In this document: in pieces, positions 1 through 6,717 of the stretch
How positions within the stretch are numbered: position 1 is the stretch's first letter
Layout: each line of letters begins with the position of its first letter
NCBI GenBank assembly: GCA_026393735.1
Contig: JAPKZP010000495.1
Coordinates: 1 to 6,887 of the forward strand
Length of the DNA stretch: 6,887 nt
Direction of reading: 5' to 3'
Source of the DNA: Acidobacteriota bacterium
GTDB taxonomy: Bacteria; Acidobacteriota; Vicinamibacteria; Vicinamibacterales; JAKQTR01
Translations under genes and position numbers: made by a program
The notes under the pieces: generated by a model
What the model saw: the letters and a program-made list of their open reading frames with translations, nothing else
What the model was told of the DNA's origin: nothing
Database searches by the model: none

Positions 1-192
1 GATCCACGGGAACGCGCCGTAGATGCGGGCGAGGAAGTCGACGCCCTGCGCCGGCGCGCCCCCGACGAGGACGCCGACGCCGTCCGGGAAGCGCGCGGCG
101 GGGACGAGCCGGTCGCGCAGGCGGCGGACGAGCTGCTGCCCCACCATGCCGGTCGCCCCGAGAATCCCCACGTCCCAACCCTGTGCTGCCAT
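1..192 (-). CDS. NAD(P)-binding Rossmann-fold protein, N-terminal part (cut by window edge)
   Basis: The first 64 codons are present and the rest lies beyond the left edge. The start codon at 192 is preceded by a strong Shine-Dalgarno site (AAGGAG, 9 nt away), and nearly every third codon position is G or C, so the frame is genuinely coding. Residues 8-21 read VGILGATGMVGQQL, a beta strand followed by a GxxGxxG dinucleotide-binding loop (Gly9, Gly12, Gly15) at the extreme N-terminus, as in NAD(P)-dependent epimerases/reductases and aspartate-semialdehyde dehydrogenases. The following residues (about 22-64) do not match the aspartate-semialdehyde dehydrogenase pattern I remember, so I assign only the fold. 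It is transcribed away from the rest of the window, from its own promoter and through a leader with an internal terminator, which suggests control by premature termination. Confidence 0.72.
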   Translation of the reverse strand, partial: MAAQGWDVGILGATGMVGQQLVRRLRDRLVPAARFPDGVGVLVGGAPAQGVDFLARIYGAFPWI

Positions 193-375
193 GTCGTCCC
201 GCTCCTTGTTGTGCAAACGAAAAACCCGCCGGCTGTCGGTTCAGCCCGGCGGGTTCGCGTGTCGCGGCGTCTGCCTTGTGGCGGCTACGGCCCCGACACG
301 GTTCCCCCGCCGACGCGGGCCCTTCGCATCGACGTCATGGGGAGCGCCGGGGAAAACAGTTGCGCCTTCATCTGA
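193..375 (-). promoter_or_regulatory. Structured 5' leader of the minus-strand gene, class unknown
   Basis: The predicted transcript starts near 375 and runs about 183 nt to the start codon. Besides the terminator it can form a 5-bp hairpin with a four-base loop (arms 306-310 and 315-319, next to a GGGGGAACC stretch) and a 7-bp stem pairing 294-300 with 258-264 around an internal region containing GCC-ACAA-GGC. Several paired elements before a terminator and a good ribosome binding site fit a riboswitch, a leader-peptide attenuator or a protein-binding leader. I cannot match it to a known riboswitch class. An 18-codon reading frame including its stop (338 to 285) lies inside it, but it has no ribosome binding site and no enriched codon. 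Confidence 0.45.
220..255 (-). terminator. Intrinsic terminator inside the leader (probable attenuator)
   Basis: Read on the minus strand, this is a GC-rich hairpin of about 13 bp with a single bulged base (arms 242-255 and 223-235, six-base loop) followed directly by five T (224-220). The other strand has no T-run after the stem, so the orientation is clear. It lies 27 bp before the start codon of the minus-strand gene and about 120 bp downstream of that gene's promoter. It would therefore stop transcription before the gene unless it is prevented from forming. No gene seen here ends just upstream of it, which argues against an ordinary gene-end terminator. Confidence 0.72.
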
Positions 376-381
376 GGGTGC

Positions 382-410
382 ATCGTAGCGGCCGGCCGTG
401 GACGTGTCAA
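382..410 (-). promoter_or_regulatory. Near-consensus sigma-70 promoter for the minus-strand gene
   Basis: On the minus strand a perfect -35 box TTGACA (410-405) is followed by a 17-bp spacer and a -10 box TACGAT (387-382, four of six matches to TATAAT). The expected start of transcription is near 375. This is the best promoter match in the window and it drives the leader with the internal terminator. A promoter this strong upstream of a terminator fits control by termination rather than by initiation. Confidence 0.72.
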
Positions 411-425
411 CAACATTGAATCCAG

Positions 426-445
426 ATATCCACATCTATGGATAT
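426..445. promoter_or_regulatory. AT-rich palindrome, probable operator
   Basis: Perfect 7-bp inverted repeat ATATCCA-N6-TGGATAT, in a short AT-rich island (about 426-449) within very GC-rich DNA. It begins 15 bp upstream of the minus-strand -35 box and about 100 bp upstream of the plus-strand promoter candidate, so a dimeric regulator bound here could act on either direction. The size and symmetry fit a winged-helix dimer site (for example PadR, MarR or GntR type), but no regulator gene that would explain it is visible. It could also serve as an UP-like element for the minus-strand promoter. Confidence 0.4.
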
Positions 446-542
446 ATATGTCACGCCGCCGCGCGGCTGCCCCGGGCCTGTGTGCGCGATCCCCGCCTCG
501 CGCCGCGGGCCGTGGCCTCGATCCGCGCAGCGGTCCGTGTCC

Positions 543-571
543 TTGTCATGCGCCACACGATGCGCCATACT
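543..571 (+). promoter_or_regulatory. Sigma-70 promoter candidate for the transport/hydrolase operon
   Basis: A -35 box TTGTCA (543-548, five of six matches) is separated by 17 bp from a -10 box CATACT (566-571, four of six). Transcription would start near 578, giving a leader of about 57 nt before the first gene at 635. The spacer and -10 box coincide with an imperfect tandem repeat of 12 bp (548-559 and 560-571, 10 of 12 identical), which could be a pair of regulator half-sites or chance. The rest of the gene-free stretch 193-634 holds only the minus-strand leader, its promoter and the palindrome; I see nothing else between 450 and 542. Confidence 0.45.
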
Positions 572-634
572 TCGGCCGCCCCTGCCCATGCCGGAGTCCC
601 GGAGCGGACCGGCGTTCTTCCGAGGTGACCCGCC

Positions 635-1240
635 ATGCTGCGTCGTCTGATGCTCTGTGCCGCCCTCGTCGTCTTCGTTGCGGTCATGGCCCTCGTGTGC
701 CTGCCGACGGCCGCATTCACCCAGCCGGCCGCGCCGAAAGCGCAGGCCCCGGTCCTCGTCACCTCCTGCGGCCAGAGCCCGGGCCCGCTGAAGGTCACCG
801 TGTTCCTGAAGCGCCTGGGTATCGAGTACGACTACAAGGCGGATGCGACCGACAAGGACATCGCGAGCCGGAAGTACAAGACCGTCATCATCGTCACGGG
901 CGCGAGCCTGAAGGGGATGGGCGCCGCCGGCGTGGCGATGAAGGACGAGCTCGCCCGCACGGCCGGCGTGATCGACGCGGCCAGGAAGCTGGGCGTGCTT
1001 GTCGCCGGCGCGCACATCGAAGGCATGGCGCGGCGCTCCCAGGGCGCCGAGGCAGGCGACAACTCGGATGAGCAGTCCATCGACGCGGTCTGCCCGAAGT
1101 CCCAGTTGCTGATCGTCCGGAAGGACGGCGACGAGGACGGCCGGTTCACCACGATCGCGAAGAAGCAGAACATCCCGATGGTGGCGTTCGAGAAGAACCT
1201 CGATCTCGAAGGCGTGCTCAAGACCCTGTTCGGCAAGTAG
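635..1240 (+). CDS. Exported DUF6305-like protein
   Basis: This 201-aa protein is the first gene of the operon. Residues 1-29 look like a signal peptide (MLRR, then a long hydrophobic stretch to about residue 28), followed by an Ala/Pro-rich linker and a compact alpha/beta domain from about residue 38. Visible conserved-looking motifs are VTSCGQSPG (42-50), VTGASLKGMGAAG (87-99), HIEGMARR (127-134) and DEQSIDAVCP (145-154). From memory these match the DUF6305 family, whose function is not established. The start at 635 follows a good Shine-Dalgarno site (GAGGTGA, 6 nt away). The fold suggested by alternating strands and helices, with glycine-rich loops after strands, would suit ligand binding. 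Placed first in front of a permease, it may act as the extracytoplasmic binding or accessory subunit. That role is inferred from context only. Confidence 0.8.
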   Translation: MLRRLMLCAALVVFVAVMALVCLPTAAFTQPAAPKAQAPVLVTSCGQSPGPLKVTVFLKRLGIEYDYKADATDKDIASRKYKTVIIVTGASLKGMGAAGVAMKDELARTAGVIDAARKLGVLVAGAHIEGMARRSQGAEAGDNSDEQSIDAVCPKSQLLIVRKDGDEDGRFTTIAKKQNIPMVAFEKNLDLEGVLKTLFGK

Positions 1241-1252
1241 GAGCGCAGCGTT

Positions 1253-2545
1253 GTGAGCATGACTTCCGAGGCGGTGATCGTCCTCGGCGTGATGGTCGCG
1301 GTCTACGCGGCCGCCCGCGCGGGACGACTGTCGACCGAGCTCGCCATGGTCGCCGCCGCCCTCGGCGGCGCCATCGCCGGCGGGTACTGGTTCCCGGCCC
1401 GGCACGTGGCCGAGGGCGCCGCCACGTACCTCGACATCAACCTCATCTTCATCACGGCCACGCTCTTCATGAATCTCCTGAAGGCGTCCGGGGGCGTGGC
1501 GTTCGTGGTGCGCGGCCTCCTGCGGCGCTTTCACCGCCAGCGGGCCCTGCTGCTCGCCGTGCTCAGCCTCGTGCTCCTGGTACCCGGCGCCCTGACGGGC
1601 GCCGGCAGCGTCACGGTGCTGATCGTCGGCGGCATGGTGGCGACCGTGCTCGGCTACATGGGGATCCCCAAGGTCAGGGTGGCCGCCATCGTGTTCATCA
1701 TCGCGGGCCTCAGCGCCGCAGCGCCGCCCGTGAGTCTCTGGGCCATGATGACGGCGGCCGGCGTCAACATGCCCTACGTGGGCTTCTTCTGGCCGCTGCT
1801 CATCCCGTGCGTCGCGGCCGCGCTCTTCACGAGCTTCGTGCTCGGCTGGACGGGCACGGCCACGGACATCGAGCGCGCCCTCCAGGAACTGCCGGAAGCC
1901 CCGGCGGGCATGTCCTGGTGGAAGGTCCTGGCGCCGTTCGCCGTGTTCCTCGGCCTGATCGTCATCGGGCGCCAGTGGCCGCATGCCACGCCGGTCATCG
2001 GCCTGCCGCTGATGTTCGCCGCGGCGGCGCTCGTCGCCTGGCTCGTGTCGCCGGTGCCGCTGCGCGTCGGCCGCCTCTCTCTCGACACCATCGAGCAACT
2101 GCTGCCGCTCCTCGCGACGCTGACGTGCGCGGGCATCCTCGTGCAGATCATGACGCTCACGGGCGTGCGCGGGCTCATGGCCGTCACGGCCGTCACCCTG
2201 CCGACCGCGGTCGTCTACGGCACGCTGTTCCTGGTGCTGCCCGTGTCGGAGGCCGTGCTGATGTGGGGATCGGCGCCGGTCATCGGCGTGCCGCTCGTGC
2301 TCCTGTTCAACGCGATTGGCCTGAACCCGATCGTGGCGCTGGCGGGCATGAGCCTGATCTGGCCGCTTGGCGACGCGCTGCCTCCGACGGCCATCATCGG
2401 CCGGCTCACCGTGAACATCGTCGGGTACGAGGGCCCGTACGGCGCGTTTCTGCGCGCCTGCGCGGTCCCCGCGATCGTGATCGCGGTCGTGGGCACGCTG
2501 ATGGTGATCTACAGCACCCGGCTGGCCCAGCTGGCGGGACTGTAA
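1253..2545 (+). CDS. TRAP large-subunit (DctM)-like permease
   Basis: A 430-aa highly hydrophobic protein with about 10-12 membrane segments, the usual length for a TRAP transporter large subunit. It has the two-fold repeat of the ion-transporter superfamily. The first half carries a Gly/Ser/Thr-rich re-entrant segment (PGALTGAGSVTVLIVGG, 111-127) followed by a Pro-Pro motif (AAPPVSLW, 156-163). The second half has WPLGDALPPTAIIGR (370-384) with the matching Pro-Pro. These resemble the IPPS and TPPVG positions of DctM. It would carry an organic acid or similar solute by secondary transport. No ordinary DctQ (150-190 aa) or DctP (about 330 aa) gene is beside it; a DUF6305-like protein and a 54-aa miniprotein stand in those places. 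The GTG start at 1253 is preferred over ATG 1259 because AGGAG, overlapping the previous stop codon, is 9 nt away. Other carriers of the superfamily (citrate/GntP-like) are possible. Confidence 0.8.
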   Translation: MSMTSEAVIVLGVMVAVYAAARAGRLSTELAMVAAALGGAIAGGYWFPARHVAEGAATYLDINLIFITATLFMNLLKASGGVAFVVRGLLRRFHRQRALLLAVLSLVLLVPGALTGAGSVTVLIVGGMVATVLGYMGIPKVRVAAIVFIIAGLSAAAPPVSLWAMMTAAGVNMPYVGFFWPLLIPCVAAALFTSFVLGWTGTATDIERALQELPEAPAGMSWWKVLAPFAVFLGLIVIGRQWPHATPVIGLPLMFAAAALVAWLVSPVPLRVGRLSLDTIEQLLPLLATLTCAGILVQIMTLTGVRGLMAVTAVTLPTAVVYGTLFLVLPVSEAVLMWGSAPVIGVPLVLLFNAIGLNPIVALAGMSLIWPLGDALPPTAIIGRLTVNIVGYEGPYGAFLRACAVPAIVIAVVGTLMVIYSTRLAQLAGL

Positions 2546-2557
2546 GGGAGCTGCCGG

Positions 2558-2722
2558 ATGATCTTCCTGCAAAGCGTCATCACCGCGCTCTATTACGGCC
2601 TGGTCGCATGGGCCGCCGTGCTGATCGCGTACAGCTTCTGGCGCGCGAAGACCTGGGAGCGCGAGGTGCTGTACCTCATCGTCCTGGTCCCGTTCCTGCT
2701 GCGCGCCCTGTTCCTGAAGTGA
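2558..2722 (+). CDS. 54-aa two-helix membrane miniprotein
   Basis: A short gene between the permease and the hydrolase, 12 bp after the permease stop codon, with GGGAG seven bases before its ATG; its own stop codon is 10 bp from the next start. Third codon positions are mostly G or C, as in its neighbours. The protein has two hydrophobic segments (about 4-27 and 37-52) joined by a charged loop (WRAKTWERE, 28-36) and ends in LFLK, so it is probably a helical hairpin in the inner membrane. I do not recognise a family. Its position suggests a small partner subunit of the permease, perhaps a minimal counterpart of the TRAP small subunit DctQ, which normally has four helices. That is an inference from position and topology. 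Confidence 0.72.
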   Translation: MIFLQSVITALYYGLVAWAAVLIAYSFWRAKTWEREVLYLIVLVPFLLRALFLK

Positions 2723-2732
2723 GGCCGCATCC

Positions 2733-3899
2733 ATGACCACGACCGTGCGGCTGCGGAAGATCGGCTTCGGCGCCCTCGCCCTGGCGTTCCTGGCCGTGGC
2801 CGGGTCCAGTTTCTACCATCAGCGGTACCTGCCGGAGGCCGTGGTGCTGGGCGAAGGCGTCACGGCCGTCACGCGCCTGTCCGAGTACGGCGAGAGCCTC
2901 CGCGGCACGGCGAACGACATCCATCTCTACGTGCTCGAGGGCAAGGCGCCGGGCGGCACGATCCTCGTCTTCGGCGGCACGCACGCCGAGGAACCGGCCG
3001 GACGGCTCGCCGCGTGGATGCTCGTCGAGCACGCGACGATCGAGCGGGGCCGCCTGATCGTGGCGCTCAGCGCAAACCGCAGCGCCTCGACCGTCACACG
3101 TCCGGGCGCGGCGTACCCGCCGGAGTTCACGATTCCGACCGCGTGGGGCGGCCAGCGCTTCCGTATGGGCGATCGCTGGACCAATCCGCTGGACCAGTGG
3201 CCCGACCCCGAGGTCTACATCCACTACCCGAGCGGCCAGTACCTCGCCTACGTGGACATCCGCAACCTGAACCGCGCGTTCCCGGGCCGGCCCGACGGCA
3301 CGCTGACGGAGCGCACCACATACGCCTTCATGGAGCTCATCCGCCGCGAACACGTCGATGTCGCCATCGACCTGCACGAGGCGGAGCTCCAGTACCCCGT
3401 CATCAGCACGATCGTCACGCATCAGAGAGGCCAGGACATGGCCACGATGGTGTCGATGACGCTGACGGATCTCGAGGGCTTCAAGATCGGCACCGAGTTC
3501 TCTCCGCGCAACCTGCACGGGCTGTCGCACCGGGAGATCGGCGATCACTCGCAGGCCGTCTCGCTGCTCTTCGAGGCGCCCGAGCCGTTCCTCGACGCGA
3601 CGCGCGGCAGGACGAACGCCGATGTCCTGCTTACGGGCAAGGACGAGTTCGTCGTGCAGGCCGGCAAGCGCGGCCTGCTCTTCGAGACGATCGACGAGCA
3701 CGGCTGGCCGATCGCCAAGCGGGTGGGCCGCCACACGTCCTCGGTCGCCCAGACGATGGAGACGTGGACCGAGGATCATCCCGATCGGGGCATCGTCGCG
3801 CGCGGCATCCCGCGCTACAAAGACCTCGTCAGAAACGGCGTCGGCTTCTACCTGCGGGACCCGGCGGTCGCGCCCGCCGGCCGCGTGGTCTACGAGTAG
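2733..3899 (+). CDS. Membrane-anchored M14-type zinc deacylase (succinylglutamate desuccinylase/aspartoacylase-like)
   Basis: A 388-aa protein. After a basic N-terminus (RLRK) a hydrophobic segment (about 10-26) forms a signal anchor, so the catalytic domain should lie outside the cytoplasm. Family landmarks appear in order: GGTHAEEP (81-88), giving zinc ligands His84 and Glu87; RNLNRAFPG (177-185), matching the substrate-binding Asn-Arg motif; DLHEAE (213-218), giving the third zinc ligand His215; and LLFEAPEP (278-285), where Glu281 fits the catalytic glutamate. Enzymes of this group hydrolyse N-acyl amino acids, releasing the acid and the amino acid. AstE and aspartoacylase are cytosolic and shorter, so the anchor and the insertion at about 120-175 are departures. 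A Shine-Dalgarno site (GAGG) overlaps the stop codon of the preceding gene. It is the last gene of the operon, and its product or substrate is probably what the permease moves. An amidase/carboxypeptidase activity is an alternative. Confidence 0.8.
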   Translation: MTTTVRLRKIGFGALALAFLAVAGSSFYHQRYLPEAVVLGEGVTAVTRLSEYGESLRGTANDIHLYVLEGKAPGGTILVFGGTHAEEPAGRLAAWMLVEHATIERGRLIVALSANRSASTVTRPGAAYPPEFTIPTAWGGQRFRMGDRWTNPLDQWPDPEVYIHYPSGQYLAYVDIRNLNRAFPGRPDGTLTERTTYAFMELIRREHVDVAIDLHEAELQYPVISTIVTHQRGQDMATMVSMTLTDLEGFKIGTEFSPRNLHGLSHREIGDHSQAVSLLFEAPEPFLDATRGRTNADVLLTGKDEFVVQAGKRGLLFETIDEHGWPIAKRVGRHTSSVAQTMETWTEDHPDRGIVARGIPRYKDLVRNGVGFYLRDPAVAPAGRVVYE

Positions 3900-4025
3900 C
3901 GGACGGTCCGCCCGGTACTGTCCTTGCTCTCCTGATGGCTGGGTGGTCATCTGGATCGTCCGGCTCCCCCATCTGCACGGTTTTTGTGCGTGGTGCGCCC
4001 GGGCCTCCCAATCGGGCGATCACAG

Positions 4026-4055
4026 TATTGAAATCGGATTACACTCTTGAAATCG
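4026..4055 (+). promoter_or_regulatory. Putative promoter region of the kinase/regulator operon with a 9-bp direct repeat
   Basis: A short AT-rich patch in GC-rich DNA. It contains TTGAAATCG twice (4028-4036 and 4047-4055, 19-bp period) and between the copies a possible -10 box TACACT (4040-4045). No good -35 box lies 16-18 bp upstream, so a factor-dependent promoter is possible. If transcription starts near 4052, the kinase start at 4092 is supported over an upstream TTG at 4047. Confidence 0.25.
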
Positions 4056-4091
4056 CAGACTGCGGTTGCCGCGCCGGAGTGGTTGACGCCA

Positions 4092-5177
4092 ATGGCGAAA
4101 TCGATCGACAACCGGTTCTTTCGCGACATGGTCGCCAGCATGCGGAACGGCGTGCTGGCGATTGCGCGAGACGGCACGGTGGTCGTGATCAACGCGGAAG
4201 CCTACCGGATTCTGGGTCTGCGGACGGACGCGGGAGACCCCGGCCGTCACTTCTCGGATCTCCTGCGGGATCACCCGGATCTCGTGCGGGTGATGGCGAG
4301 CGCGTTCGAGCTGAGCACCCTGCCCAACCGCGCCGAATTGCGGCTGAAAACGTCGGGCAAGGTGATCGGCTACACGCTGGCGCTCATCTCGGACGAGCGC
4401 GCCCGCGTGCGCGGGGCGGCGCTCCTGTTCAAGGACCTGACACTGGTCGAGCAGGCCGAGGAGCGTGAGCGGCTGCGCGACCGCCTCGCGGCCCTGGGCG
4501 AAATGGCGGCGACGATCGCCCACGAGGTCAAGAACCCGCTGGCGAGCATCGAGGTGATGGCCGGCCTCCTGCGGCGCCAGATGGCCGACCGCGCGGACGT
4601 GCAGGGCCTGCTCTCCGACATCATCAACGAAGCGAAGATGGCCAACGCCATCGTGCTCGAAGTGCTGGAGTTCGTGCGGCCCATCCGCCTGCAGGTCGAT
4701 CGGACGGCGCTCTCGAAGGTCGTCGAGGACGCCATCGTGATGGCCGAGCGCAAGGTGCCGCGGCGCAACACGCTCATCGACGTCGTCGTGCCCCGCGACC
4801 TGCCGACGATCCAGGGCGACTATCACCAGCTCTGCCAGGTGGTGACCAACCTGCTCATCAACGCGCTCGAGGCACTCGGCGGACGGGGCGCCGTACGCAT
4901 CCGGGCCGCGACGCGCCTATCCGACGAGCAGGATCGGGCGGCCGACATCGAGCTGCGCATCTCCGACGACGGGCCCGGTATCCCGGGCGAGATCACGGAC
5001 CGCATCTTCAACCCGTTCTTCACGACGAAGCCCCAGGGGTCCGGGCTGGGCCTCGCGATCGTGCGAAAGATCGTGGACGCGCACGAGGGCCGGATCGACG
5101 TCTTGAGCGCCCCGGGCACGGGCACCACGTTCACGATCGCGCTGCCGGTGGAGGTCCCTGGCCGGCTCGGCTTCTAG
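4092..5177 (+). CDS. NtrB-type soluble sensor histidine kinase with PAS domain
   Basis: A 361-aa cytoplasmic histidine kinase with no membrane segments. A PAS-like sensor domain covers about residues 5-118 (IDNRFFRDMV, GVLAIARDGTVVVINAEAYRILGL). The dimerisation/phosphoacceptor domain follows with the H-box AHEVKNPLASIE, where His144 is the phosphorylation site. The ATPase domain has the N-box VVTNLLINALEAL (about 250-262), the G1 box DDGPGIP, the F-box NPFFTTK and the G2 box GSGLGLAIV. All catalytic motifs are intact. ATG 4092 is preferred, with GGAG 12 nt upstream; an in-frame TTG at 4047 would add 15 residues but has no ribosome binding site. It lies 18 bp before an NtrC-type regulator, its certain partner. 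The signal is unknown; the PAS domain shows no obvious heme- or flavin-binding signature that I can read. Confidence 0.9.
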   Translation: MAKSIDNRFFRDMVASMRNGVLAIARDGTVVVINAEAYRILGLRTDAGDPGRHFSDLLRDHPDLVRVMASAFELSTLPNRAELRLKTSGKVIGYTLALISDERARVRGAALLFKDLTLVEQAEERERLRDRLAALGEMAATIAHEVKNPLASIEVMAGLLRRQMADRADVQGLLSDIINEAKMANAIVLEVLEFVRPIRLQVDRTALSKVVEDAIVMAERKVPRRNTLIDVVVPRDLPTIQGDYHQLCQVVTNLLINALEALGGRGAVRIRAATRLSDEQDRAADIELRISDDGPGIPGEITDRIFNPFFTTKPQGSGLGLAIVRKIVDAHEGRIDVLSAPGTGTTFTIALPVEVPGRLGF

Positions 5178-5195
5178 TTCACAGACGAGGCACAC

Positions 5196-6596
<1,401 letters not shown>

Positions 6597-6635
6597 GCCG
6601 GCGATCGCTTGACTGGGCTGAGGTGGCTGGTGTGG

Positions 6636-6655
6636 CGCAGGGCTTCAGCCCTGCG
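6636..6655. repeat. Palindromic CAGGGCTTCAGCCCTG-type dispersed repeat
   Basis: Perfect inverted repeat CGCAGGGC-TTCA-GCCCTGCG, 40 bp after the NtrC-type gene. It would fold as an 8-bp GC hairpin with a four-base loop in RNA. From memory, this motif recurs many times in intergenic DNA of Acidobacteriota and similar GC-rich genomes and is often mistranslated into spurious proteins. It could also help end the kinase/regulator transcript, but there is no T-run on either side, so I do not call it an intrinsic terminator. Only one copy is in the window. Confidence 0.6.
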
Positions 6656-6699
6656 TCAGGCGGACGCCGGGCGAGAACTCGGCGCCGCCCGGGATTTGG

Positions 6700-6708
6700 T
6701 GCGATACT
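6700..6708 (+). promoter_or_regulatory. Possible extended -10 promoter of the zinc-ribbon gene
   Basis: TGC-GATACT has the TGn extension and a -10 box with four of six matches to TATAAT; no -35 box is recognisable. Transcription would start about 3 nt before the ATG at 6718, implying a leaderless or nearly leaderless mRNA, which fits the weak ribosome binding site there. Confidence 0.3.
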
Positions 6709-6717
6709 CGTCGGGAC

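Noticed and set aside
219..330. Resemblance of the leader to the c-di-AMP (ydaO) riboswitch
   Set aside because: A hairpin followed by GGGGGAACC and a later CTGAACCGACAGC recall parts of that class. The GGGGTGAATC and GACAGCTAACC elements and the closing P1 stem are missing, and the second resemblance lies within the terminator hairpin.
285..371. Possible leader peptide in the minus-strand leader (28 codons from 371, 17 from 338)
   Set aside because: There is no ribosome binding site and no run of one amino acid's codons that would indicate classical attenuation; an open frame of this length is expected in GC-rich DNA.
407..2740. Very long minus-strand open frame (777 codons) opposite the first three operon genes
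   Set aside because: Its product is rich in Arg, His, Asp, Gly and Gln with no recognisable domain, as expected opposite GC-rich coding sequence. The plus-strand genes have families, ribosome binding sites and operon spacing.
3899..3911. Palindrome GCGGACGGTCCGC just after the M14 stop codon as a terminator
   Set aside because: The stem is at most 4 bp with a real loop and no T-run follows, so an intrinsic terminator is not supported. I see no clear terminator for this operon.
2676..3950. Minus-strand open frame (424 codons) opposite the M14 gene
   Set aside because: Low-complexity Arg/Asp/Gly/Val composition with no family match; the plus strand carries a complete zinc enzyme.
3973..3989. 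Possible sigma-54 (-24/-12) promoter upstream of the kinase gene
   Set aside because: TGCACGGTTTTTGTGC lacks the GG at -24 and has GT rather than GC at -12. It is better described as a weak GCAC/GTGC inverted repeat.
3014..4468. Plus-strand open frame (484 codons) overlapping the M14 and kinase genes
   Set aside because: It runs out of frame through two well-supported genes and gives an Arg/Pro/Ala-rich product.
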